Part shown: positions 1 through 7,345 of the stretch, piece by piece | How positions within the stretch are numbered: position 1 is the stretch's first letter | Layout: every line of letters begins with the position of its first letter | Assembly (NCBI GenBank): GCA_964607765.1 | Contig: CAZSNT010000180.1 | Span: 1 to 19,771 of the forward strand | Direction: 5' to 3' | Length of the DNA: 19,771 bases | Origin: CAZSNT01 sp964607765 | Lineage (GTDB): Bacteria > Verrucomicrobiota > Lentisphaeria > Oligosphaerales > JABHEG01 | Notes under the pieces: generated by a model | What the model saw: the letters and a program-made list of their open reading frames with translations, nothing else | Told to the model about the DNA's origin: nothing | Database searches by the model: none | Translations under genes and position numbers: made by a program

Positions 1-9
1 TCCGAGTAC

Positions 10-1668
10 TCAGTGGCTGACGGAAATCCCTTCTTTTGTGTCAGACATTTTCGTGGGAAGAACCGGCATCGGCCCAGAGGCATCCCTTGCAGCCGGGTCC
101 CCCAGGCGCCTTCCAGTGTCCTCATTTTGGCAACTTCCCGGTTGCTGCGCTCCCAGCCCCAGGTGTGGGCGCTTGTCTTCCTCCTCAGGGGTGAGGGTGG
201 GGAGTGCGGGCCATTTCCGGCGTCCCAGTTCCAGCGTGTATATAGGCCACCGCAATCTCGCCCGACGCACTTCGAGGTAGATATGGAAGTAGCCGTTGTC
301 CTGGAGCCATTTGGTGCGAAGGGCTTTCTCTCCGTGCCTCTTGATCAAATCTGCATGGAGAGTCATCGCCTCGTCGAGGGGACTCACAAGCCTCTCGGTC
401 TCATCTTCGTGCGAGAGCGGGAGCGGCTCGGAAGGCGGGGGCGAGGAAGAGCTGCCGTTAACGTATGGGACCAGGCAGCTGTAGCCGTTGGATTCCAGCC
501 AGGCCGGGTCCCAAGCCTTTCCTCCGTGTCGCTCAGCTATTCTGTCGAACGGTCTCTTGAGGGAACGTGCGTTCAGTACGTCGGGTGGATAACGACCATC
601 GGGGTAGCCGCAGACTGCCTTGAACTGACGCCATCGGAGATCGTGCTTCTTGTAGGCATGCGAGACTACCCACCCGTGGCCGTGTCTCTGCATCCAGCTG
701 GACGAGGAGGCGTCTTCCCCGCATCTGTCCCGGATTCCATTGTAGGCCTCGTTCAGCTGGTCGAGGGTCTGACCATGCAGACCTTTCCGGCAGGCGCTCA
801 GTCCGCACATCCCACGGAAGCGTGACCAGCTTATGCCGTGCGCTCTGGCCCGGTAGTAGACTCTCCCGCAGCCGTTCCGTTGGAGCCACGTCGAGCTGAG
901 CGCCTCATCGCCGTGTTGCTTCACTACCTCTCTGTACTCGTCGATCAGCGCCCGAAGACTGCCACCTTTCGAGTCGTCGGGGTGGACGGGATCGGATGCC
1001 TGTGCTTTTTCGACGTGGGGTTGTGGCGATGGCACCCCAAGGACTTCTGGCACGATGTGAGTCCACTGCGACTTGAGGCGTTTCTCAGCGAGACCGACCA
1101 GGCACGAAAACCCGTTGTCGGTCATCCACCGGCGATCACAACATTTCAGTCGTCCCTTGACAGCCGGTGAGGTGAGGACACGGGTGATAATGGCGACCGG
1201 ATCACGACCTGCGACAGCCGGGGGGTCATGGTATCCAGCCAGGGCCTTGAGCCCGGCCCAATTCAGTGTGAACCGGTCTTTGCACCGGTCATAGAGCCAG
1301 CCATGTCCGAGCGACCCCAGCCCCTTGACGGTCCTCGCCCTCTCGCCATGCTCTTCACGGAGCTGTCTGTAGCTGCCAACGAGATCGTCAAGGGTCAGTC
1401 GGGGGCATTCTCCCCGTGGGGGGCGTGAGGGGCGGAGGTCGGACACGGGGAGCAAATCACCCCCGTTTTCTGCCGTTCCGGTCAGCAGCACCTCACCTAT
1501 CAGTACCAAGGCCCTTCTCAGCAGGTCCCTGGCGGCTGCGCTGTCGACCGCTCCACGAGCTTGCTGCGGGGGATGGGCGTCTACGGCGGCGATGCCCTCA
1601 GGAAGGACCTCGTGTTCGGCGTTGGCGTCCTGGACTCCGAGAACATTATCTGTATCCTGCTTCTGCAT
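10..1668 (-). CDS. Repeat protein of unknown function (six ~50-residue modules)
   Basis: A 552-residue protein that I cannot assign to a named family. It is built from about six degenerate modules, near residues 92-147, 158-212, 239-290, 302-355, 371-405 (shortened) and 434-482. The module pattern is roughly HGxxA....WLxxNGY..LY......LRW..FK...GY, with W, NG and the terminal Gly best kept. The layout recalls the short repeats that accompany homing-endonuclease and HNH proteins, but I see no HNH or other nuclease motif. Linkers are rich in Pro, Ser and charged residues; there is no signal peptide or membrane segment. The start ATG is preceded by AAGGAAG at good spacing. The gene lies 138 bases downstream of the Cys-His-Asp protein on the same strand, so co-transcription is likely. 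By inference it is an accessory, possibly nucleic-acid-binding, protein of the integrated element. Confidence 0.75.
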   Translation of the reverse strand: MQKQDTDNVLGVQDANAEHEVLPEGIAAVDAHPPQQARGAVDSAAARDLLRRALVLIGEVLLTGTAENGGDLLPVSDLRPSRPPRGECPRLTLDDLVGSYRQLREEHGERARTVKGLGSLGHGWLYDRCKDRFTLNWAGLKALAGYHDPPAVAGRDPVAIITRVLTSPAVKGRLKCCDRRWMTDNGFSCLVGLAEKRLKSQWTHIVPEVLGVPSPQPHVEKAQASDPVHPDDSKGGSLRALIDEYREVVKQHGDEALSSTWLQRNGCGRVYYRARAHGISWSRFRGMCGLSACRKGLHGQTLDQLNEAYNGIRDRCGEDASSSSWMQRHGHGWVVSHAYKKHDLRWRQFKAVCGYPDGRYPPDVLNARSLKRPFDRIAERHGGKAWDPAWLESNGYSCLVPYVNGSSSSPPPSEPLPLSHEDETERLVSPLDEAMTLHADLIKRHGEKALRTKWLQDNGYFHIYLEVRRARLRWPIYTLELGRRKWPALPTLTPEEEDKRPHLGLGAQQPGSCQNEDTGRRLGDPAARDASGPMPVLPTKMSDTKEGISVSH

Positions 1669-1806
1669 GATTCTGCTTCCTTTCTACCTGAAGAACCGTT
1701 GTCTACCTGCGACCGATTGATGGCCGTGTTCATCGTGCTGTCCTTGTGTTCGCTGGTACTCGTTGCCCGCCACGCCGGTGTGGTCGTGGTTGGGGCGGAT
1801 TCGTCG

Positions 1807-2946
1807 TCATGCACGGGTGTTGTCGGCGTTCCGCATCACCTCCTCTCGGCTCGGACTTTCGCCATGTCCTGGCACTGTGATGATGTTGTTCAGCAGTTCG
1901 GCTTCCCCGAATAGCTCTAGCTTCAGCCATGGGTTTCCCCGCTTGAGGAATCTGCGCAGCAGGCCCGCACGCACCGGAACACCGAAGTACTCCAAGTGTT
2001 CGCACCTGGTCCATGTGGGGTCCACAACCCGGCCACCAGCGTCCAGACACCAGACGTGAGTGGTAACCTCTCCAGACCCGCTCACGGCCAGTCCGATGGC
2101 ACAAGCAAGCCCCGGCCTCCGTTGCGAGACACGCAGCGCATTCAAGGCGCAGCGACCAGCAGGCATCCGGGGAACGTCGAACGGGCGTGCTTGTGGGGCG
2201 AAGTAGCCGCCGTGTTGTGCCAAGACCCGGTGGGCTGAACTTGAGGAACGTCTCTTCAGTTCTTCCGCTATCCTACGACGCTGAACGTCTCTTGACGGCA
2301 CTTGCTGTTTGCTGCACAGACGCCTGAACATCCCTTGCTCTTCCTGGGGTGGTCGAAGCACGAACTCACAGGGCGAAACCGTGGGATGGCCAAAGAACCA
2401 GTGCGCCGTCGTCTTCCACAGTTCCGCCATATCGAGTTCGTCGATGAGATGCCCAAGGCAGAACTTGAACAGGAAGCCGTCGTTGCACTGCACACCGACC
2501 CAGTCCCGCACATCGTGACTGAAGAAGCCATCGCACTTGGCACAGTAGAAACCGTCGAGGGCGCTCAAGATCGGGGACCAGCTCATGGCACAGAGAGGCG
2601 CATCTTCGATCTTCGGGTTCCCCTCTTCGTTCTGCCGCAACCGTCTTTCCGCATCGTGCAGCTGTTTCCCGGCCTGCGCTCTGACACGGTCCTCCGGAGC
2701 GAAACTCAGCCGGACTGATGCACCCATGCTGTGCGGGAGACTGTCAGCGGGGCCGGTTTGCGGTTTTGTCAACAGCGATGCGGACGGGGGATAGTGGCCT
2801 GGCAATGCCCAGCCCAGAAGGCTCTGGATGTCCGGTTGAACTGGCTGGACGGTTCGTGCCATCCTGGCTTGCCGTGAAGCCCGCCGACGTTTCTCCTCGG
2901 ATCGAGTTCTCTGCATGTGTCTGCGTTTTGCCCTTCTTGATTTCAT
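1807..2946 (-). CDS. Hypothetical protein: Cys-rich (zinc-finger-like) centre plus C-terminal Cys-His-Asp putative hydrolase domain
   Basis: A 379-residue protein starting at the ATG preceded by a near-perfect AGGAGG seven bases upstream; the open frame extends further 5' but has no comparable ribosome site. Residues 1-32 are very rich in Arg and Lys. Residues 135-163 contain CxxC and two more cysteines (C135, C138, C154, C163), compatible with a zinc ribbon or treble clef. The C-terminal third has GRCALNA (C266), THVW (H297) and VVDPTW (D309) followed by YFGVPV. This Cys...His...Asp order, with the GRVVDPTW and YFGVP strings, is what I know from small phage and plasmid proteins with a papain/transglutaminase-like fold, so a cysteine hydrolase is plausible but unproven. 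It is transcribed divergently from the double-HTH regulator across the operator-rich region and probably heads a unit with the repeat protein. Confidence 0.75.
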   Translation of the reverse strand: MKSRRAKRRHMQRTRSEEKRRRASRQARMARTVQPVQPDIQSLLGWALPGHYPPSASLLTKPQTGPADSLPHSMGASVRLSFAPEDRVRAQAGKQLHDAERRLRQNEEGNPKIEDAPLCAMSWSPILSALDGFYCAKCDGFFSHDVRDWVGVQCNDGFLFKFCLGHLIDELDMAELWKTTAHWFFGHPTVSPCEFVLRPPQEEQGMFRRLCSKQQVPSRDVQRRRIAEELKRRSSSSAHRVLAQHGGYFAPQARPFDVPRMPAGRCALNALRVSQRRPGLACAIGLAVSGSGEVTTHVWCLDAGGRVVDPTWTRCEHLEYFGVPVRAGLLRRFLKRGNPWLKLELFGEAELLNNIITVPGHGESPSREEVMRNADNTRA

Positions 2947-3050
2947 CGGACGCCTCCTGTGCTTTGTGGTCGGACTGTGATTCGGCCAGGAGCACCCGAC
3001 TCCGGCCACGAACGGCTCACCAGGTTGTCCACCGGGGTGAAAACGAGTTA

Positions 3051-3078
3051 ACCATAGCGCCGGTTGCGCAAATAGCAA
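3051..3078 (-). promoter_or_regulatory. Candidate leftward promoter for the 2946 gene
   Basis: Read on the minus strand, TTGCTA (3078-3073) and TATGGT (3056-3051) are separated by 16 bp and fit a sigma-70-like -35/-10 pair. The TTGCGCAA site at 3064-3071 lies entirely within the spacer, so a bound regulator would block polymerase. Assignment is by pattern only. Confidence 0.4.
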
Positions 3079-3199
3079 GCCCTCTTGTGCAATTGGGGTA
3101 TGGGCGGTTGCGCAACCCTATCCGCCAACGCAGGACATTTTCGTACCCAAGCGCCCCTCGCTTCACACGCACCTCACCCGCTTTTCTCGCCCAGCGGAC

Positions 3200-3228
3200 T
3201 TGCTTTTGTGCAATTGCTGGCATACCGT
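3200..3228 (+). promoter_or_regulatory. Candidate rightward promoter for the double-HTH regulator
   Basis: TTGCTT (3200-3205) and TACCGT (3223-3228) are spaced by 17 bp. The -10 match is poor (3 of 6). The TTGTGCAA site at 3206-3213 starts directly after the -35, and TTGCGAAA at 3239-3246 would lie close to the transcription start, so autoregulation is a reasonable inference. Confidence 0.3.
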
Positions 3229-3267
3229 AGAGGGTCAATTGCGAAACAGAAGGTGCGGAGTTCAGAG

Positions 3268-4050
3268 ATGATCCCAATACTCCCGACAATGCTCGATGCC
3301 CTCAGGGATTTCAGAGACCGGGACGGGCACGACAACAAGCAGTTGGCTCTCATGCTGGGCGTCACCCCAGGAACACTGAGTCGGTGGTTCTCGGGGGACA
3401 CGAAGAGGATGAAGCCTGCGATCTGGAAGGGCGTCCTTGACAAGCTCGGGCTTCAGCAAGAGATCTTCGAGAAGGCTGTTGTGAGAGACCCGAAGGTCGA
3501 AGACTTCATGCAGACCGCCATGGAAGAGCCAAACGTGACCGTGGAGCAGATCGCCGAAGGCTGTGGCGTCTCAACCTGTACAGTCGACTCTTGGCGAGAA
3601 GGGGACGGTGTCTACATGCGGCTGGATCTCTTCGAGCGCTTCTGCGACTTCTTCGGAGGTGCGCCGGATGCCTATCCAGTGGTTAGCGCTGACGAGATGG
3701 CAAAGGGCCAGGAGAGAAGCGAGGAAGAAGGCACGGTTGGGGAGTTCCTGAAGGAATATCGGCGGGCGTGTGAGAAGGGCGAAAACGCACGCACGATCAA
3801 CCACGCCTTGGTGAAGGATGCTAAGGAGTACGCTGCTCTGATCGACTCACTCACCGAGGTCGAGTATCACGGCAAGGTCCGTATGGCCGAAAAGGTAAAG
3901 GGCATGGGAACCGGCACCGTCCTGACCGTGAACAGCCACGACACGAGCGTGACGGACGGTGAGCAGGTCGCCTTCATGGACCGTGACGAGATGCTGATCG
4001 GGCGAATCCACTTCGTGCCGGTCTTGGTGCTTGGAGCACAGGAAGGGTGA
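3268..4050 (+). CDS. Double helix-turn-helix transcriptional regulator of the element
   Basis: A 260-residue protein. The chosen ATG has GGAG seven bases upstream; the open frame runs back to 3085 but would then translate through the operator sites. Residues about 22-48 (NKQLALMLGVTPGTLSRWFSG) form a Cro/C1-type helix-turn-helix. A second HTH-like unit lies at about 91-113 (TVEQIAEGCGVSTCTVDSWREG). Residues 145-175 are highly charged, and the C-terminus (200-260) looks beta-rich; I do not see the Ala-Gly cleavage site or Ser/Lys dyad of LexA/S24 repressors. Its place between an operator cluster and an excisionase-like gene plus integrase suggests that it is the element's repressor or maintenance regulator. 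The gene probably continues into the small HTH gene 45 bases downstream. Confidence 0.8.
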   Translation: MIPILPTMLDALRDFRDRDGHDNKQLALMLGVTPGTLSRWFSGDTKRMKPAIWKGVLDKLGLQQEIFEKAVVRDPKVEDFMQTAMEEPNVTVEQIAEGCGVSTCTVDSWREGDGVYMRLDLFERFCDFFGGAPDAYPVVSADEMAKGQERSEEEGTVGEFLKEYRRACEKGENARTINHALVKDAKEYAALIDSLTEVEYHGKVRMAEKVKGMGTGTVLTVNSHDTSVTDGEQVAFMDRDEMLIGRIHFVPVLVLGAQEG

Positions 4051-4095
4051 CGCCTGCGACGGAAGCCTGCCAGGCCAATGTAGGGAGCGGCAACC

Positions 4096-4413
4096 ATGAC
4101 AGACAACTGTACCAATTTCATACGCCTCGCCCTCGAACAGGCCGGTTATGATGCCGAGGAGGCCAGAGAGTTTCTGTCCCTGATTGGCGTAGAGGAGGAG
4201 TGGATCGGGGAACGGGAAGCAGCCAGCGAGATGGGGATCGGGCACACTACTCTGTATCGTTGGCGGCACGATGGAGTCATCACGAAGACCGGGGACAAGT
4301 TCCCGAGCGATGTGAAATGGCGAACGACACCGGCTGGCACGGTGCAGTACGAACTGGGCTCCGTCCGACGCTACATGCTGTCACGGACGAAAACGGGAAC
4401 AGCCGCCGCCTAG
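4096..4413 (+). CDS. Small HTH protein, excisionase-like (putative recombination directionality factor)
   Basis: A 105-residue protein preceded by AGGGAG eight bases before the ATG. Residues about 38-60 (GEREAASEMGIGHTTLYRWRHDG) make a winged-helix type HTH of the MerR/excisionase kind. They are followed by a short wing-like segment and Tyr/Val-rich C-terminal residues (YELGSVRRYML), the layout seen in many phage and ICE excisionases. It starts 45 bases after the double-HTH gene and ends nine bases before the convergent integrase stop. By context it is most likely the directionality factor that controls the integrase. A second small regulator of the element is the alternative. Confidence 0.7.
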   Translation: MTDNCTNFIRLALEQAGYDAEEAREFLSLIGVEEEWIGEREAASEMGIGHTTLYRWRHDGVITKTGDKFPSDVKWRTTPAGTVQYELGSVRRYMLSRTKTGTAAA

Positions 4414-4422
4414 GTTCACACG

Positions 4423-5604
4423 TTAACCCTTCGCTTTGCCCTTCTTCTCCAGGGATGGCAGCTTGCCGGTGATTTCCTTGACGGCCTTCATCGAGTGACT
4501 GTAGTGCTCGGTCATCGCTGGACTCCCGTGCCCGACCGCCAGTTGGACGTTGCGGAGGTCTTCACCACGTTCGAGAAGTTCGGTCACGAATGTGTGGCGG
4601 AGACTATGAAAACCAATCCTGGTGACCTTCTGCTTCCGGACTTCGTCTTTGAGTGGCTCCCGAGATACCTGTATACCGACTTCCTTGCAGAGCGTCTTGA
4701 ATTCTTCGTGGAGCCATCGGACGTTGTGTTGGGCTGTCCTGAGGTACTCCTCCCCGATTCTCGGCCACACGAAACCATCCCTTCCCCAACGCTCTCCGGC
4801 TTCCAGTATGTGGGGCATGAAATCGGCGTGCAGAACTAGAGTGAGATCCTGATGTGCCCTCTTTTTCTTGCGCTCAACAAGGACGATGATCTCATCCTCC
4901 AGTCTAAGTTCCTGCCATTCGAACGTACAGACGTCGCCCCAGCGAAGGCCCGTGTGAAAGCCGATGGCTATGGCAGCAGGCCAGAACGTTGGGACTCGTG
5001 CGTTTTCGAATACCTTGGCGGCGTTGTACAGCGCACGGACCTGCTCAAACTTGAGTTCAGATCGCCTCACCGTCCCCTTCTCTGCACGAGGTATGGCATC
5101 CCAGACATTCTTCTGCAATCCAGCGGCGACTCGGACGATTCTGAAGACGTCGTGAAGCGCCGAGAGACGGTTGTTCCGGGTTTGCCCTGCCAGTTCCCGC
5201 TGTTCCCCGAAGTAGGCCGCAGCGTGGCTCTCGCTTACTTCGTGCAGATACTTGACTTCAGGATGCCGCTCAATGATCCAGCGCAGCCAGTGATCTATGT
5301 GGATTCTCTTCGTGCGCAACGTTGCCGGGGTCAGATTGCGAGGCTTAGGTTGTCCCTCGTAGAGCCCCCAAAGATGGCTGACAGGAATGCGTTTGTCGGG
5401 TACCTGCTGGCCACGGACACGGGACATGAGCCCCAAGAGCCGGTCCTCGCTTTCCCGCCCCTCCCGGATGGCCTGCACCTCACGCAGCATGTCGTTGGCG
5501 AGGTCCTCGTCGTCGGTGCCCGTACAGCGCCAGATCTGCTTGCCGCCTTCGTCGTAGACGAGGTACCAATTCTTCCTTCCCGGACGCTTCACGAGCCTCG
5601 GCAT
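4423..5604 (-). CDS. int: Tyrosine recombinase / integrase
   Basis: A 393-residue site-specific recombinase of the phage integrase family. The start chosen is the ATG at MPRLVKRPG, with GGGAG eight bases upstream; the frame is open 27 codons further 5' without a better site. Residues ~1-70 resemble an arm-binding N-terminal domain, ~72-165 the SAM-like core-binding domain, and ~180-380 the catalytic domain. Catalytic residues are visible: R221 (TGLRWGD), a Lys in RKKKRA (~246-249), H333 and R336 (HSLRHT), H359 (VGHG) and nucleophile Y368 (EHYSH). The gene is complete. Its 5' end faces the 3' end of tRNA-Ser 213 bases away, the standard arrangement for elements integrated into a tRNA gene. It should catalyse integration and, with a directionality factor, excision. 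Confidence 0.95.
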   Translation of the reverse strand: MPRLVKRPGRKNWYLVYDEGGKQIWRCTGTDDEDLANDMLREVQAIREGRESEDRLLGLMSRVRGQQVPDKRIPVSHLWGLYEGQPKPRNLTPATLRTKRIHIDHWLRWIIERHPEVKYLHEVSESHAAAYFGEQRELAGQTRNNRLSALHDVFRIVRVAAGLQKNVWDAIPRAEKGTVRRSELKFEQVRALYNAAKVFENARVPTFWPAAIAIGFHTGLRWGDVCTFEWQELRLEDEIIVLVERKKKRAHQDLTLVLHADFMPHILEAGERWGRDGFVWPRIGEEYLRTAQHNVRWLHEEFKTLCKEVGIQVSREPLKDEVRKQKVTRIGFHSLRHTFVTELLERGEDLRNVQLAVGHGSPAMTEHYSHSMKAVKEITGKLPSLEKKGKAKG

Positions 5605-5677
5605 TTTCCTGACTCCCGAGAAACAGCAGAAACGGCTGATACCACCTGATTCAAGATACGAAATACCCACCAATTCG

Positions 5678-5709
5678 TAGCCCAAACCGTAGCCAAATAT
5701 AGCCTAAAT
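5678..5709 (+). repeat. Three TAGCC(N)AAA direct repeats between integrase and tRNA-Ser
   Basis: TAGCCCAAA (5678-5686), TAGCCAAAT (5690-5698) and TAGCCTAAAT (5700-5709) are tandemly arranged with 12- and 10-bp periods. They lie between the integrase start and the tRNA 3' end, where arm-type integrase sites or excisionase sites are expected. The function is inferred from location alone. Confidence 0.45.
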
Positions 5710-5817
5710 CGGGAGAAATGGAAGGTCTTGTGAGACGCTTCTTGGACGCCGGAAGCCGAGAAACCAGCTGCGTCTAACATGCTCAGGCAGGGTTACTTAC
5801 GGGACAGGAAAGAAGAA

Positions 5818-5906
5818 TGGCGGAGAGGCAGGGATTCGAACCCTGGGAACACAAAGTGTTCAGTGGTTTTCGAGACCACCCCATTCGTCCACTCTGGCAC
5901 CTCTCC
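5818..5906 (-). tRNA. tRNA-Ser (anticodon CGA), CCA encoded; probable integration site
   Basis: Read on the minus strand it folds as a class II tRNA. The acceptor is GGAGAGG/CCTCTCC with discriminator G and an encoded CCA (5820-5818). The anticodon stem-loop is GTGGT-CTCGAAA-ACCAC, giving anticodon CGA for codon UCG. It has a long variable arm (stem AACAC/GTGTT) and a T arm CAGGG-TTCGAAT-CCCTG. The long variable arm and anticodon together identify tRNA-Ser. The 3' end faces the integrase, so the attachment site probably overlaps the T arm and acceptor stem, with the gene rebuilt on insertion. I find no second copy of this 3' end in the window, so the other att site must lie beyond the left edge. 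Confidence 0.95.
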
Positions 5907-5954
5907 GGAAGGAAGCGCTGTGAGCCCGGACGCAGGCGCCCACAGCAAGCAGGT

Positions 5955-5982
5955 AAAATAGCGGCAGGTGTGGGAATCTCAA
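5955..5982 (-). promoter_or_regulatory. Probable tRNA-Ser promoter
   Basis: On the minus strand TTGAGA (5982-5977) and TATTTT (5960-5955) are spaced by 16 bp. They are placed to start transcription about 40 bases upstream of the mature tRNA 5' end. Confidence 0.5.
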
Positions 5983-6121
5983 GCGCAGCGAAGCAGTCTG
6001 CTCGGACAGCCGGAATGCAGACGGATGGCAGAACCGGCTAGCGGATGAGAGCAACGCCCCTCCTCGTCCGCTCCCCCCTCGATCAGACTTGCAGGGGTGC
6101 CAACGGACAGCAGAGCCTGTG

Positions 6122-7267
6122 TCAGCCCATCTTCGCGGCGTCGGCAATCTCGGCGATCGGCAGCTGGACCGTGAACATGGTGCCCGTGCTGGGATCGGAC
6201 GTGAGGCTGATGTCGCCGCCGTGGCTGCGCACAATGCTGTGCACGATAGCCAGCCCCAGGCCGGTGCCCTCCCCCTTGGCTTTGGTCGTGAAGAAGGAGT
6301 TGAAAATGCGCTCCCTGTCCTCGGGCGCGATACCGCTGCCGTTGTCACGCACGGTGCACTCCCACTGCGCCGGGCCGGACGCGGACTCGGCGCGGACGAT
6401 GCGCATCTCGAGCCGGGGCGATTCCGCTTCCCGCATCGCGTCGCACGAGTTGCTCACCAAGTTCATGAACACCTGTTCAAGCTGAATGCCGTGCGCGATC
6501 ACGGGACACGGTGTCTCGGGGAAATCCTGCACCACATCGACGTTGAGCTTCCGGATCTTGTTGTTGACCATGAAAATGGCGTCGTCCATGGCCCGGCGCA
6601 GATCCACCAGTTCGGGCTTGGTGTCGTTGGCACGCGCCAGGTTCCGCAGATGCCCGATCAATTTCTCGATCTTGGTCGCCGCCTTCTCCACGATCGAGAG
6701 GGAGTCGCCCAGCGACATGGATGTGCCCGCGTGCTCAGCATTGAGTTGCTCCAGCTCAGCCTGCAGAAGCTCGCCCGACAGCTTGATGACGGACAGAGGA
6801 TTGGCGATGTCATGCACAATGCAGGAAGCCAGCTCGCCGACCGAGGCCAGGCGGCTCGCGTGCATGAGCCGGTCCTGGAGCTCCTTGATGCTGCGCGTGT
6901 CGCGGAGGATGGAGAAGGTGCGCAGAAAGACGCCGTTCTCGTCGTAGACGGCGAAGGAGCGAATCTCAACGGGAATGCGCTCGCCGGCTTTGTCCATGAT
7001 GGCGCTGTCGCATACGGTCAGTGACCCCTGCTGCTGCAGTTTGTTGAATCCCACGGCCACTTTGTCGAGCATGTCGGGGGCGTAGAGCTGCGAGATGTGC
7101 ATGCCCAGGAGCTCGTCGCGCGTGTACCCGGTAGTCTCGGAAGCCTTGCGGTTGGCGTAGACGATGTTGCCGTCGCCGTCGACTGACTGGATGATGTCGG
7201 GAAACCAGTCGAGGAGCCGCTCGAAGATGGCGGCGTTGGCTCGAATCAACTCATCTCGCTGCGGCAT
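6122..7267 (-). CDS. Soluble PAS-domain sensor histidine kinase (NtrB-like)
   Basis: A 381-residue protein using the ATG at MPQRDEL, with GGGAG six bases upstream; a GTG 24 bases further 5' is the alternative. A PAS domain spans about residues 12-125 (DIIQSVDGDGNIVYANRKASETTGYTRDELLG as its hallmark run, residues 24-55). The HisKA domain has the phospho-acceptor H152 in VHDIANPL. The HATPase domain shows the N box (NLVSNSCDAM), G1 (DNGSGI), F box (FFTTK) and G2 (GTGLGLAI). There is no membrane segment, so it should sense an intracellular signal. No response regulator is adjacent, making it an orphan kinase here. NtrB-like kinases often feed sigma-54 activators, and rpoN is in this window, but no link is shown. 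It sits 78 bases downstream of ftsW on the same strand and may be co-transcribed with it. Confidence 0.9.
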   Translation of the reverse strand: MPQRDELIRANAAIFERLLDWFPDIIQSVDGDGNIVYANRKASETTGYTRDELLGMHISQLYAPDMLDKVAVGFNKLQQQGSLTVCDSAIMDKAGERIPVEIRSFAVYDENGVFLRTFSILRDTRSIKELQDRLMHASRLASVGELASCIVHDIANPLSVIKLSGELLQAELEQLNAEHAGTSMSLGDSLSIVEKAATKIEKLIGHLRNLARANDTKPELVDLRRAMDDAIFMVNNKIRKLNVDVVQDFPETPCPVIAHGIQLEQVFMNLVSNSCDAMREAESPRLEMRIVRAESASGPAQWECTVRDNGSGIAPEDRERIFNSFFTTKAKGEGTGLGLAIVHSIVRSHGGDISLTSDPSTGTMFTVQLPIAEIADAAKMG

Positions 7268-7345
7268 GTGCCTCTCCCGAAGCGTTCCCACCGATCAACC
7301 GCAGGACGGGTCCCGTCCACCGGCTGAAGCGTGACGTAATCTACC

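Larger units (their letters stand above)
2947..3267. promoter_or_regulatory. Divergent control region with five TTGCGCAA-type operator candidates
   Basis: This gene-free stretch separates the Cys-His-Asp protein (leftward) from the double-HTH regulator (rightward). It holds five copies of an 8-bp palindrome: TTGCGCAA at 3064-3071, TTGTGCAA at 3085-3092, TTGCGCAA at 3108-3115, TTGTGCAA at 3206-3213 and TTGCGAAA at 3239-3246. The third sits in a perfect 12-bp palindrome, GGTTGCGCAACC (3106-3117). Copies two and four share the longer TTGTGCAATTG. The first three are 21 and 23 bp apart, about two helical turns. Clustering next to a regulator gene is typical of an autoregulated switch, so I infer that these are binding sites of the protein at 3268-4050. 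Confidence 0.6.

Noticed and set aside
13..825. Plus-strand ORF of 270 codons opposite the repeat protein.
   Set aside because: The minus frame shows regular protein repeats and a ribosome site; the plus frame has neither.
1581..1810. Two tiny minus-strand ORFs chained by ATGA overlaps after the Cys-His-Asp gene (starts at 1810 and 1733).
   Set aside because: Neither has a ribosome site or recognisable composition, and the second runs into the repeat-protein gene; chance is the simpler explanation.
5779..6041. Two plus-strand ORFs of 60 and 74 codons containing strings such as RRGRDSNPG and ERQGFEPW.
   Set aside because: They are translations of the antisense strand of tRNA-Ser, a well-known false-protein pattern.
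6089..7024. Plus-strand ORF of 311 codons.
   Set aside because: Antisense shadow of the histidine kinase, rich in His, Arg and Gly with no motif.
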